DNA of 21,007 nucleotides from a virus. The translations under genes were made by a program, and so were the position numbers. Below the pieces are notes generated by a model that was given only the letters and a program-made list of their open reading frames with translations, searched no databases and was not told the origin of the DNA. The stretch covers positions 1 to 21,007 of the IMG/VR virus record IMGVR_UViG_3300025128_000425; one strand, written 5' to 3'. Positions 1-4,464 of the stretch are shown here, piece after piece; position 1 is the first letter of the stretch; each line of letters starts with the position of its first letter.

Positions 1-2
1 AT

Positions 3-269
3 CTCCCGAGTAACTATCACCTGACCCTGTCGTACTCTGAGGCTAACCCAGAATATGCCCGGAACGTTCAAGCCTTTGCTGATAAGTATCAGGCCAATCT
101 AGCCGTGGTCTTCCGGGATAAAAACAACATACCGCACACCTACCTAGGCCGTCCCGTGATCAACGGGGATGCTGATGACCTCCGATTCCTTGATCCCTCC
201 GGTGTGGTGGTTGCGCTCTATGCCAAGGGGAAGGCCAAGAAGGATACCTCCGGGTTTGTAATTGACTAG
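3..269 (+). CDS. 3' end of a phage gene, Gp88-like C-terminus (partial)
   Basis: The reading frame is open from the left edge to a TAG at 267-269, giving 88 residues of a protein whose start lies outside the window. It ends with a motif like FLDPSGVVVALYAKGKAKKD followed by TSGFVID. From memory this resembles the C-terminus of a widespread phage family related to mycobacteriophage 'gene product 88', whose N-terminal half carries a cysteine-rich segment. That half is not in the window, so the match cannot be tested here. No catalytic residues can be named. Codon use and base composition match the genes that follow. A spacer with a promoter and inverted repeat separates it from the next gene. 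I am fairly sure it is coding and only moderately sure of the family. Confidence 0.65.
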   Translation, partial: LPSNYHLTLSYSEANPEYARNVQAFADKYQANLAVVFRDKNNIPHTYLGRPVINGDADDLRFLDPSGVVVALYAKGKAKKDTSGFVID

Positions 270-292
270 GGAATAAAAAATAAAATAAACTA

Positions 293-322
293 TTGACAAG
301 GGGAACTACCCTAGCCTATGTT
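293..322 (+). promoter_or_regulatory. sigma-70 promoter, TTGACA-18-TATGTT
   Basis: A perfect -35 box (TTGACA, 293-298) lies 18 nt before TATGTT (317-322, 4 of 6 matches). An A/T-rich tract that could act as an UP element precedes it. It sits in the only non-coding gap here and points to the 72-residue gene at 365. Expected transcription start is near 329. Confidence 0.6.
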
Positions 323-330
323 CCCCTTGT
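296..330. promoter_or_regulatory. 11-bp inverted repeat overlapping promoter boxes (candidate operator)
   Basis: ACAAGGGGAAC (296-306) and GTTCCCCTTGT (320-330) are perfect reverse complements separated by 13 nt. The left arm overlaps the -35 box by three bases and the right arm overlaps the end of the -10 box. This is the geometry of an operator for a dimeric DNA-binding protein. A rho-independent terminator for the upstream gene is less likely because no T-run follows the right arm. No regulator gene is recognisable in the window. Confidence 0.5.
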
Positions 331-335
331 TACTT

Positions 336-352
336 GCTTAAACCTAACAAGG
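336..352 (+). repeat. leader motif GCTTAAACCWAACAAGG, copy 1
   Basis: This 17-nt sequence recurs with a single mismatch at 1463-1479. Both copies lie 27-29 nt before a start codon and downstream of a hairpin-forming sequence. It contains an AAGG that could help ribosome binding. The role is unknown. Confidence 0.5.
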
Positions 353-364
353 GATACCGAGACA

Positions 365-583
365 ATGGACAACCAAGAAACCACCGGCAACACCACCGCC
401 ACCCTACGCCTGACCATCACCATAGACATAGACAGGGACACGGTCCCTAGCTTCGGCACTGTCAGGCGCGATGGTCGCATAGGTGCAATGAACATCAGGA
501 ACAACCTGATGGAGATGGGCATGAGCGTCAAGAGTATAGACGTTCACGCTCGGTCTGTGATAGAGGAAGAGGAAGAGGACTAG
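365..583 (+). CDS. hypothetical early protein, 72 aa
   Basis: I do not recognise this protein. The frame stays open upstream to a TTG at 293, but that codon lies inside the -35 box, so the ATG at 365 is the realistic start. It follows an AAGGGA-like ribosome site and the leader motif. Residues about 13-28 form an alternating beta-like stretch (LRLTITIDID). The rest is mildly basic and the C-terminus is a run of acidic residues (EEEEED). There is no signal peptide or membrane segment. It is the first gene behind a promoter with an overlapping inverted repeat, so it may be an early or regulated accessory gene. The function is unknown. Confidence 0.6.
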   Translation: MDNQETTGNTTATLRLTITIDIDRDTVPSFGTVRRDGRIGAMNIRNNLMEMGMSVKSIDVHARSVIEEEEED

Positions 584-589
584 AGAACC

Positions 590-859
590 ATGAGCAAAGA
601 TAAAGCATACACCGTGACAGTCTACCGCACTGTTCAACAGAGTGTTGAGGTCACGGTGTACAGTGACAGAGACCTAGACACGCTGGAAGAGAAATACCTT
701 AGACGGGAAGACCTTGGCGGGTATTTCTCCGACCGAGAGTTGGAAGAGAAACGCCTTAGACGGGAAGCAGAAGACCTAGCCGGGGATTTCTCCGACTATG
801 AATGGAAGAACCTAGAGGTGGACCAGATGTTCGCCTCTGATATAAAAGCAGAAGGATAA
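590..859 (+). CDS. hypothetical charged protein with an internal duplication, 89 aa
   Basis: The ATG at 590 starts six nt after the previous stop, behind a GGAAGAGG stretch. The protein opens with a beta-like part (YTVTVYRTVQQSVEVTVYS) and continues with two copies of a charged, helix-prone unit of the form LEEKxLRRE...FSD. The duplication is also clear at the DNA level (683-796). The protein is strongly charged, with no cysteine, signal peptide or membrane segment. No known family is recognised. It is probably co-transcribed with the genes on either side. Confidence 0.6.
   Translation: MSKDKAYTVTVYRTVQQSVEVTVYSDRDLDTLEEKYLRREDLGGYFSDRELEEKRLRREAEDLAGDFSDYEWKNLEVDQMFASDIKAEG
683..796 (+). 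repeat. imperfect tandem duplication inside a gene (about 57-nt unit)
   Basis: Copies at 683-733 and 740-796 both begin TGGAAGAGAAA after one variable base, share CTTAGACGGGAAG, and end ATTTCTCCGAC. The second copy has a 6-nt in-frame insertion. The unit encodes LEEKxLRRE...FSD twice. Confidence 0.7.
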
Positions 860-865
860 ACGCAG

Positions 866-1105
866 ATGACTTGCAGACAACCAATAAATCAAAACCAACT
901 GCACCCACGGCACAAGCTGCCAAGGGACACGCACCTTGACATAGCAGAGACGCTACAAGGTAACCTCCGGGTATGGCTCGCGGCTATTCACCCGGAGGCA
1001 AGCGCCGAGGTTCTCAGCATGTACGCGGAAGAGATCACAGATCAGGCCTTTGACGCCATCCACGATCTATCCATGGACATTGACGCAACACCTACGGAGT
1101 GCTAA
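866..1105 (+). CDS. hypothetical protein, 79 aa
   Basis: The ATG at 866 is 6 nt after the previous stop and is preceded by GAAGGA. The first 25 residues are polar and basic. The remainder, from about residue 30 (TLQGNLRVWLAAIHPEASAEVLSMYAEEITDQAFDAI in outline), looks like two or three amphipathic helices. It contains two cysteines, at residue 3 and as the last residue. No family is recognised. It lies between small early genes with nearly contiguous spacing, which supports an operon. Confidence 0.55.
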   Translation: MTCRQPINQNQLHPRHKLPRDTHLDIAETLQGNLRVWLAAIHPEASAEVLSMYAEEITDQAFDAIHDLSMDIDATPTEC

Positions 1106-1108
1106 ACT

Positions 1109-1348
1109 ATGGACATGAAGATGCTAAACCTAGAAGAATTCATGCAAGAACAAATTAGCGAGCGAGTAAAGGCCATGAGAAAACGAGAACGCAAAAGACT
1201 GGACAAGGTAAACAGGCACATGCCTGCTCGTAATCCCTTGGGCCAAGCCCTCTGGAACAAGGGACACACAGTGGAGGGATCAGGTACAAAATATAACAGG
1301 AAAAAATTAAAAAAAGCTGTTGACTTGTACCGAGAGGACCAGATATAA
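1109..1348 (+). CDS. hypothetical basic protein, 79 aa
   Basis: The ATG at 1109 follows CGGAG by about ten nt and comes three nt after the previous stop. The middle is very rich in lysine and arginine (VKAMRKRERKRLDK) and the C-terminal part is also basic (KYNRKKLKKAV). This suggests nucleic-acid binding, but no fold is recognised. The segment 'MPARNPLGQALWNKGHTVEGSGTKYNRKK' (given in two parts: NPLGQALWNKG, then KYNRKK) resembles short alarm-like phage peptides only loosely. The -35 and -10 boxes of the next promoter overlap its last ten codons and its stop codon. Confidence 0.55.
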   Translation: MDMKMLNLEEFMQEQISERVKAMRKRERKRLDKVNRHMPARNPLGQALWNKGHTVEGSGTKYNRKKLKKAVDLYREDQI

Positions 1349-1349
1349 A
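1320..1349 (+). promoter_or_regulatory. sigma-70 promoter, TTGACT-18-TATAAA
   Basis: The -35 box TTGACT (1320-1325) and -10 box TATAAA (1344-1349) match the consensus at five of six positions each and are 18 nt apart. An A-tract (about 1299-1315) precedes them. Expected initiation at 1356-1358 coincides with the first base of the structured RNA at 1357, so the promoter probably drives that RNA and the gene at 1490. Confidence 0.65.
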
Positions 1350-1356
1350 TCTAGAA

Positions 1357-1451
1357 GGTAAGGGGTTGGAGACGCGAACGGTGCACCGTATGAGAGGTCA
1401 CCGGGGTGGCTCATACCACCTAGCAAGGGGTTCGATTCCCCTTCCCTTACC
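1357..1451 (+). ncRNA. structured tRNA-like RNA with kissing-loop potential
   Basis: The ends close as GGTAAGGG (1357-1364) with CCCTTACC (1444-1451), plus a G-T pair. Inside is a canonical T-arm-like hairpin: AGGGG, loop TTCGATT, CCCCT (1426-1442). Hairpin 1 (1379-1403) has eight pairs with one bulged C (CGGTG/CACCG and ACC/GGT). Hairpin 2 (1405-1420) is GGTGG, loop CTCATA, CCACC. The loop of hairpin 1 contains TATGAG, an exact complement of the loop of hairpin 2. They could therefore kiss, or refold into one long stem GTATGAG/CTCATAC (1388-1394 with 1410-1416). Acceptor- and T-stems fit a tRNA with a long variable arm, but there is no D-arm, no normal seven-base anticodon loop and no encoded CCA. 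It may be a degenerate tRNA or a regulatory RNA. The gap contains no protein gene. Confidence 0.55.
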
Positions 1452-1462
1452 ACACCGCCACC

Positions 1463-1479
1463 GCTTAAACCAAACAAGG
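1463..1479 (+). repeat. leader motif GCTTAAACCWAACAAGG, copy 2
   Basis: This is the second copy of the motif at 336-352, differing only at its tenth base. It lies between the structured RNA and the ATG at 1490. Confidence 0.5.
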
Positions 1480-1489
1480 ACACCCAAGA

Positions 1490-1849
1490 ATGGACGAAGA
1501 CAGTAGAGAAGGCAAGGCACTAGTATACAAGGTGGTCACCGCTACAACGCTGGTGATTCCCTTTGACCCAGAAGACCCGGATAAGGTAGACGCCAGTAAC
1601 GGCATGGTACAGACACATGACGGGATGGTGATCCCTCTGAAAGATTGCCTAGAATCTCTGATAGACACCGCCATATCCTTTGGCATAGAGTACGATGAAC
1701 TGACTGGCATGGGTACGCAGGTCCAAGCAGGCACCACAGAATCCCACGTCGTAGATATAGAGGTACTAGAAAAAAACAATCCCGAGGTGCAATTAGTTAT
1801 TGACACCTCCACCATCAACCCAGTACAAACAAGCAGAACAATCAACTAG
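1490..1849 (+). CDS. hypothetical acidic protein, 119 aa
   Basis: The ATG at 1490 follows the leader motif (AACAAGG), which can act as the ribosome site. The protein is acidic and appears beta-rich (ALVYKVVTATTLVIPFDPED near the N-terminus; VQLVIDTSTIN near the C-terminus). It has no membrane segment and only one cysteine. No family is recognised. It is the first coding sequence behind the structured RNA, so its expression could depend on that RNA's fold. Its last 50 nt contain the candidate promoter of the next gene. Confidence 0.6.
   Translation: MDEDSREGKALVYKVVTATTLVIPFDPEDPDKVDASNGMVQTHDGMVIPLKDCLESLIDTAISFGIEYDELTGMGTQVQAGTTESHVVDIEVLEKNNPEVQLVIDTSTINPVQTSRTIN
1800..1829 (+). promoter_or_regulatory. 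sigma-70-like promoter, TTGACA-18-TACAAA
   Basis: TTGACA (1800-1805) and TACAAA (1824-1829) are 18 nt apart. The first 14 bases (TTGACACCTCCACC) are identical to the promoter at 2821, which supports a real repeated element. It would serve the DUF932 gene at 1865. Confidence 0.45.
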
Positions 1850-1864
1850 AAGGAAAACAAAACC

Positions 1865-2824
1865 ATGAACGACACAGTACTAAGCTTCCGCTCACCCACT
1901 GCACAGACAGCACGGGACCTGTTCTCTGAACATAATGAAACAGAGAAAGCCCAGCGTTTCCTATCGCCTGTCTCTGAGCAAGACCTGTGGTATGAGCGCC
2001 CCGCCCCTCACCACGCCAGTTCTCTGCACGGGAGCAAGCTCACAGAACTATACAGCCACAAGGTTCTGGTGGATACGTGGACAGGTGCCAGCACAGGCGT
2101 GGTAGGTGAGAAGTACAAGGTCACGCAGATGGGTGACTTCACCAAGGCCACAGAAGAAATGCTACTGGAAGCCCTGCCCAATGATAAGTTCAAGGACATG
2201 GAAATCTCTGACAGTATGTCTCACGGTTCAGCTATCAGGTCCCGGAAGTATACCTTCCCTGCATTCTCCAAGCCCATTGAGACACGCAAACACCAGACAG
2301 ATGTAGCCCTCACCGTTGCCCTGATCCAGAGCTATGACGGGTCCACCTCCAACGGCTTTGTCACTGGCCTACTGGATTTCTTCTGCACCAACGGCATGAT
2401 CTCGGGTGACTATACCAAGGGGAACAAGCGCCACACCTCTGGCTTTAATCTCTCCAACTTTATCCTAGACATGGACAAGGTGGTCAGGGATTTCTACAAG
2501 GATATCCAGCGGTATCAGGTGATGGCAAGCACTGACATACGCATACCACAGGCAGAGGCAGTGCTAGAGGCTCTCCCCGGTATGAGTGAGAAGATGCAGG
2601 AAAGAATGAAAGATCAATACCTTACGGAGGTCAGTACCCGTGGCTCCAACGTATGGGCCTTGGCCTCTGCCCTGACCTACTACAGTAGCCATAACTCTGA
2701 GGAGTTCCCTGTCAAGGGGTCAGCCTCTAACGATAACGTAACCAAGTCCCTGCTTGACAGGTCCCGGCGTGTCAGTAGCTGGATGAACAGCGCACCTTTC
2801 CAAAGCCTACTCTTAGCTGCTTGA
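1865..2824 (+). CDS. DUF932-family phage/plasmid protein, 319 aa
   Basis: The ATG at 1865 is preceded by AGAAGGAA. The length and several segments agree with the DUF932 (phage/plasmid-like, TIGR03299-type) family. These are a central part with SRKYTFPAFSKPI and a turn FVTGLLDFFCTNGMISGDY, and a C-terminal helix-rich part with NVWALASALTYYSSH and SRRVSSWMNSAPFQSLL. The family is common on phages, plasmids and other mobile DNA and is often early expressed. Its biochemical role is not established. No membrane segment or obvious catalytic motif is seen. It is the largest gene in the early block. The family call is made from recollection of its signature segments. Confidence 0.75.
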   Translation: MNDTVLSFRSPTAQTARDLFSEHNETEKAQRFLSPVSEQDLWYERPAPHHASSLHGSKLTELYSHKVLVDTWTGASTGVVGEKYKVTQMGDFTKATEEMLLEALPNDKFKDMEISDSMSHGSAIRSRKYTFPAFSKPIETRKHQTDVALTVALIQSYDGSTSNGFVTGLLDFFCTNGMISGDYTKGNKRHTSGFNLSNFILDMDKVVRDFYKDIQRYQVMASTDIRIPQAEAVLEALPGMSEKMQERMKDQYLTEVSTRGSNVWALASALTYYSSHNSEEFPVKGSASNDNVTKSLLDRSRRVSSWMNSAPFQSLLLAA

Positions 2825-2850
2825 CACCTCCACCTAGGCACGTGTATAAA
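2821..2850 (+). promoter_or_regulatory. sigma-70 promoter, TTGACA-18-TATAAA
   Basis: A perfect -35 (2821-2826) and a five-of-six -10 (2845-2850) are 18 nt apart, at the end of the DUF932 gene. The expected start is near 2857 and the transcript would reach a strong ribosome site (AGGAGG, about 2888) before the gene at 2902. This is one of the best promoters in the window. Confidence 0.7.
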
Positions 2851-2901
2851 CTGCCTACTGTTTACTACTACTACCAACCCTTACCTAGGAGGATCATACA
2901 C

Positions 2902-3102
2902 ATGATCACAATACGTCCCTTCCACTCTCCTCGCACCGAATGGGTGCGCCGTGCAACTGACCAGAAATGGGTCAAGTGGGTGGAGAAACCCATCTCCTCC
3001 CTTACGGATGAACCAGTGACGCAGGTCTCTCCTGTGTCCAAGACAGGGGAGCACTGGCTCCATGACCACTACACATGGGTGATAGAGGAGGTCAAGGTAT
3101 GA
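2902..3102 (+). CDS. hypothetical protein, 66 aa
   Basis: The frame is open back to 2821, but the ATG at 2902 is chosen because a textbook AGGAGG lies 9 nt upstream and the longer version would run through the promoter. The protein is rich in tryptophan (WVRRATDQKWVKWVEK) and histidine (GEHWLHDHYTW). It has no cysteine and no membrane segment. It is not recognised. Its stop overlaps the next start as ATGA. Confidence 0.6.
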   Translation: MITIRPFHSPRTEWVRRATDQKWVKWVEKPISSLTDEPVTQVSPVSKTGEHWLHDHYTWVIEEVKV

Positions 3103-3314
3103 GTAATCCTAAGAAGTACAACTATCAAAGCCACGATGAGGTACCAGATATTCTCTGGTCCTACATGGACAGCATCGTAGATGTTGAGTTCCCTGTCAGG
3201 GCCATAGAGATAGAAGATGTCAACAAGTTCCTCAACTTTATAGACGAGGGACCGGGACTACCTGACGAGGAGCTAGACATACCTGACCCCAGACAATTGG
3301 TGTTTAACCTATGA
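3099..3314 (+). CDS. hypothetical acidic protein, 71 aa
   Basis: The ATG at 3099 overlaps the preceding stop by four nt (ATGA). A GAGG/AAGG-rich stretch precedes it and favours this start over the in-frame codon at 3075. The protein is very acidic, especially in its second half (DEGPGLPDEELDIPDP). It has no recognised domain and no signal peptide. The four-nt overlaps on both sides suggest coupled translation within a small operon led by the promoter at 2821. Confidence 0.55.
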   Translation: MSNPKKYNYQSHDEVPDILWSYMDSIVDVEFPVRAIEIEDVNKFLNFIDEGPGLPDEELDIPDPRQLVFNL

Positions 3315-3478
3315 TGTTAAGCCTAGCAATGTACTCACCCTTGGAAAGACTAGTGGAGCAAGAGATCAAAAGCTGGTACCACAAGAGACCTGACATGTCT
3401 TTCACGTGGCCTTGTCTATCACCGTGGGCCAAGCGTAAGTGGACAGAATTATTCTGGAATGAGAAAGGAATTAACTAG
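3311..3478 (+). CDS. small hypothetical protein, 55 aa
   Basis: Two tandem ATG codons (3311 and 3314) overlap the stop of the preceding gene as ATGA. The frame runs 55 codons to TAG at 3476-3478. The product is basic and rich in aromatic residues (SWYHKRPDMSFTWPCLSPWAKRKW), with a single cysteine. The exact ATGA junction, matching those before it, and the absence of any other gene here argue that it is translated. It has no similarity I can name. Confidence 0.5.
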   Translation: MMLSLAMYSPLERLVEQEIKSWYHKRPDMSFTWPCLSPWAKRKWTELFWNEKGIN

Positions 3479-3482
3479 ACAG

Positions 3483-3665
3483 ATGTTTAAAAAAAACATA
3501 CCTTTGTCAGACGTTCTACGAATGACAGACCTAATGAAAGATGTAAGTATTGACAAGTATTCGCAAGAAGAATACAGACAAGTACTTAACGAGATCATGT
3601 ATATATCTATCACTGACTATGACCTAGAGGAGGTACAGAATGAACATCTTTTTTCTCCATCCTGA
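3483..3665 (+). CDS. hypothetical helical protein, 60 aa (68 aa from an upstream ATG)
   Basis: ATG 3483 is preferred because AAAGGA lies about 12 nt upstream and the start falls four nt after the previous stop. An in-frame ATG at 3459 would add eight residues and overlap the neighbour by 20 nt. The sequence looks like three helices (IPLSDVLRMTDLMKDV, SQEEYRQVLNEIMY). No family is recognised. The end overlaps the start of the next gene by 26 nt, and the next gene's strong ribosome site lies inside this one. Confidence 0.5.
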   Translation: MFKKNIPLSDVLRMTDLMKDVSIDKYSQEEYRQVLNEIMYISITDYDLEEVQNEHLFSPS

Positions 3666-4134
3666 TCCGCTCACCTCTGCCGAGATGCACTGTGATAAGC
3701 ACTGCGTCAAGATGATCCTAGAGACAGCGCAGATGTTATGCACTGCTCACAGAGCACTCGACGGTGACGAGCAAGCGGACAAGCTGGGCATGTACAAGAC
3801 TGCTCACCTCAATCACCCCTCTACCAAGTGGGTCAGAGGATCACTCCTGCAGTACGAATGGACCTATCACCTGTTCAAGTTCCTGTGCTCTGAGTACACC
3901 AGTAGGTACAACAAGGTACACTTGACAGATAAAAAATTAAAAGAAATTTTGCGTACACCACCGCACTCTATCACTGACAGCGGGGAGTACACTCAACCAC
4001 CACAGTGTATGCCTGATCAGTACAAGGTACCAGATGATGCTGTCAAGGCTTATCGAAACTACTACATAGGGGAGAAAGCATCCTTTGCTAAGTGGGCGTA
4101 CACACGTACACCAGAGTGGTGGACTGTTCATTGA
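3640..4134 (+). CDS. conserved phage protein with MHCDKHCVKMILE motif, 164 aa
   Basis: The ATG at 3640 has a strong site (GAGGAGG) seven nt upstream. The N-terminus MNIFFLHPDP and the block MHCDKHCVKMILETAQMLC match a family I remember as common in phage genomes and unnamed in function. Further conserved-looking segments are NHPSTKWVR, a long middle helix, MPDQYK, and a C-terminal GEKASFAKWAYTRTPEWW. The clustered histidines and cysteines near the N-terminus (H17, C18, H21, C22 region) could bind metal or form an active site; that is inference. The protein is soluble with no signal peptide. The stop overlaps the next TTG start. Confidence 0.65.
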   Translation: MNIFFLHPDPLTSAEMHCDKHCVKMILETAQMLCTAHRALDGDEQADKLGMYKTAHLNHPSTKWVRGSLLQYEWTYHLFKFLCSEYTSRYNKVHLTDKKLKEILRTPPHSITDSGEYTQPPQCMPDQYKVPDDAVKAYRNYYIGEKASFAKWAYTRTPEWWTVH

Positions 4135-4295
4135 GAACAACAACAATACTACTAGTACTACTACTACTACCGGGATGCGCTGCACTCACAATGGGAGCGT
4201 CAGTCATATCCTCTGTGATTGACAGGTACGAGAAGCATCAGATTGAAAAAAGATTAGAGGAATTGGAAAAACCGCTTGACAAGGAGGCAGAATGA
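4131..4295 (+). CDS. small putative lipoprotein, 54 aa, TTG start
   Basis: TTG at 4131 overlaps the previous TGA (TTGA). It gives M-R-T-T-T, a hydrophobic run ILLVLLLL and a lipobox LPGC, which is a complete lipoprotein signal with the cysteine at residue 16. An upstream in-frame GTG at 4092 would put 13 extra residues in front and spoil the signal, so TTG is preferred. The mature part is about 39 residues, mostly a charged helix (RYEKHQIEKRLEELEKPL) that may form a coiled coil. The hydrophobic core is encoded by an ACT/CTA triplet run. It could be an envelope or superinfection-exclusion lipoprotein. A second lipoprotein, of spanin type, is present at 14729. Confidence 0.6.
   Translation: MRTTTILLVLLLLPGCAALTMGASVISSVIDRYEKHQIEKRLEELEKPLDKEAE
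4148..4171 (+). repeat. ACT triplet repeat within the lipoprotein signal
   Basis: Eight triplets with two interruptions (ACT ACT AGT ACT ACT ACT ACT ACC) encode the Leu-rich signal core in another phase (CTA codons). Slippage here would change the signal length. Confidence 0.6.
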
Positions 4296-4336
4296 TGATA
4301 GTAGCTACGCTACAGGGAGGATATAGAGAAGAATGA
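4292..4336 (+). CDS. possible 14-codon coupling ORF
   Basis: ATG 4292 overlaps the lipoprotein stop (ATGA) and has a strong AAGGAGG seven nt upstream. It ends at a TGA (4334-4336) that overlaps the next ATG (4333) in the same manner. The peptide begins MMIVATLQGG. It may be a true micro-gene or a leader that carries ribosomes to the 40-residue gene. Coding is not proven. Confidence 0.35.
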   Translation: MMIVATLQGGYREE

Positions 4337-4455
4337 AAACCAAAAAGAATAATTCTTCTAATCATCCTCTTGACAATCCTCTGATAGTTCTCTTATACTT
4401 TTTTCTTAGTCCTTTCGGGGTACTTATCTTTGTCTTTCTATTAGCTTTACTTTAA
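4333..4455 (+). CDS. small membrane protein, 40 aa
   Basis: The frame from ATG 4333 to TAA 4453 has a basic, polar head (MKTKKNNSSNHPLDNP) followed by about 24 almost wholly hydrophobic residues (residues 17-40) to the end. This is a typical single membrane segment with a cytoplasmic basic head. GGGAGG lies about 12 nt upstream and the start overlaps the preceding stop. The candidate promoter of the primase gene lies inside it. Small one-segment proteins of this sort serve as pinholins, inhibitors or exclusion factors in other phages. Nothing here selects among these. Confidence 0.5.
   Translation: MKTKKNNSSNHPLDNPLIVLLYFFLSPFGVLIFVFLLALL
4370..4399 (+). promoter_or_regulatory. sigma-70 promoter, TTGACA-18-TATACT
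   Basis: TTGACA (4370-4375) and TATACT (4394-4399, five of six) are 18 nt apart. Transcription would start near 4406, giving a leader of about 60 nt before the primase-helicase. It overlaps the small membrane-protein frame. It is the likely entry point for the whole replication operon. Confidence 0.65.
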
Positions 4456-4464
4456 GGAGATACT

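Noticed and set aside
293-364. Longer version of the first small gene from TTG 293
   Set aside because: The TTG is part of the -35 box and the extension runs through promoter and inverted repeat. The expected transcript does not contain it.
1357-1451. Ordinary tRNA gene at the T-arm-like element
   Set aside because: Acceptor and T-stem fit, but the 13 bases after the acceptor form no D-arm, no five-pair stem with a seven-base anticodon loop exists, and CCA is not encoded at the right place. It is listed as a structured RNA instead.
1465-1845. 126-codon minus-strand frame opposite the 119-residue gene
   Set aside because: It is Ser/Thr/Cys-rich, and all neighbours, the promoter and the leader motif point to the + strand. 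The opposite gene is itself unrecognised, so this rejection is less firm.
3459-3482. Upstream ATG for the 60-residue protein
   Set aside because: It would overlap the preceding gene by 20 nt without a ribosome site. Kept only as an alternative start.
3922-3951. TTGACA followed by an A/T-rich stretch as a promoter
   Set aside because: No acceptable -10 box at 16-18 nt (ATTTTG only), and it lies in a coding region with no gene start nearby.
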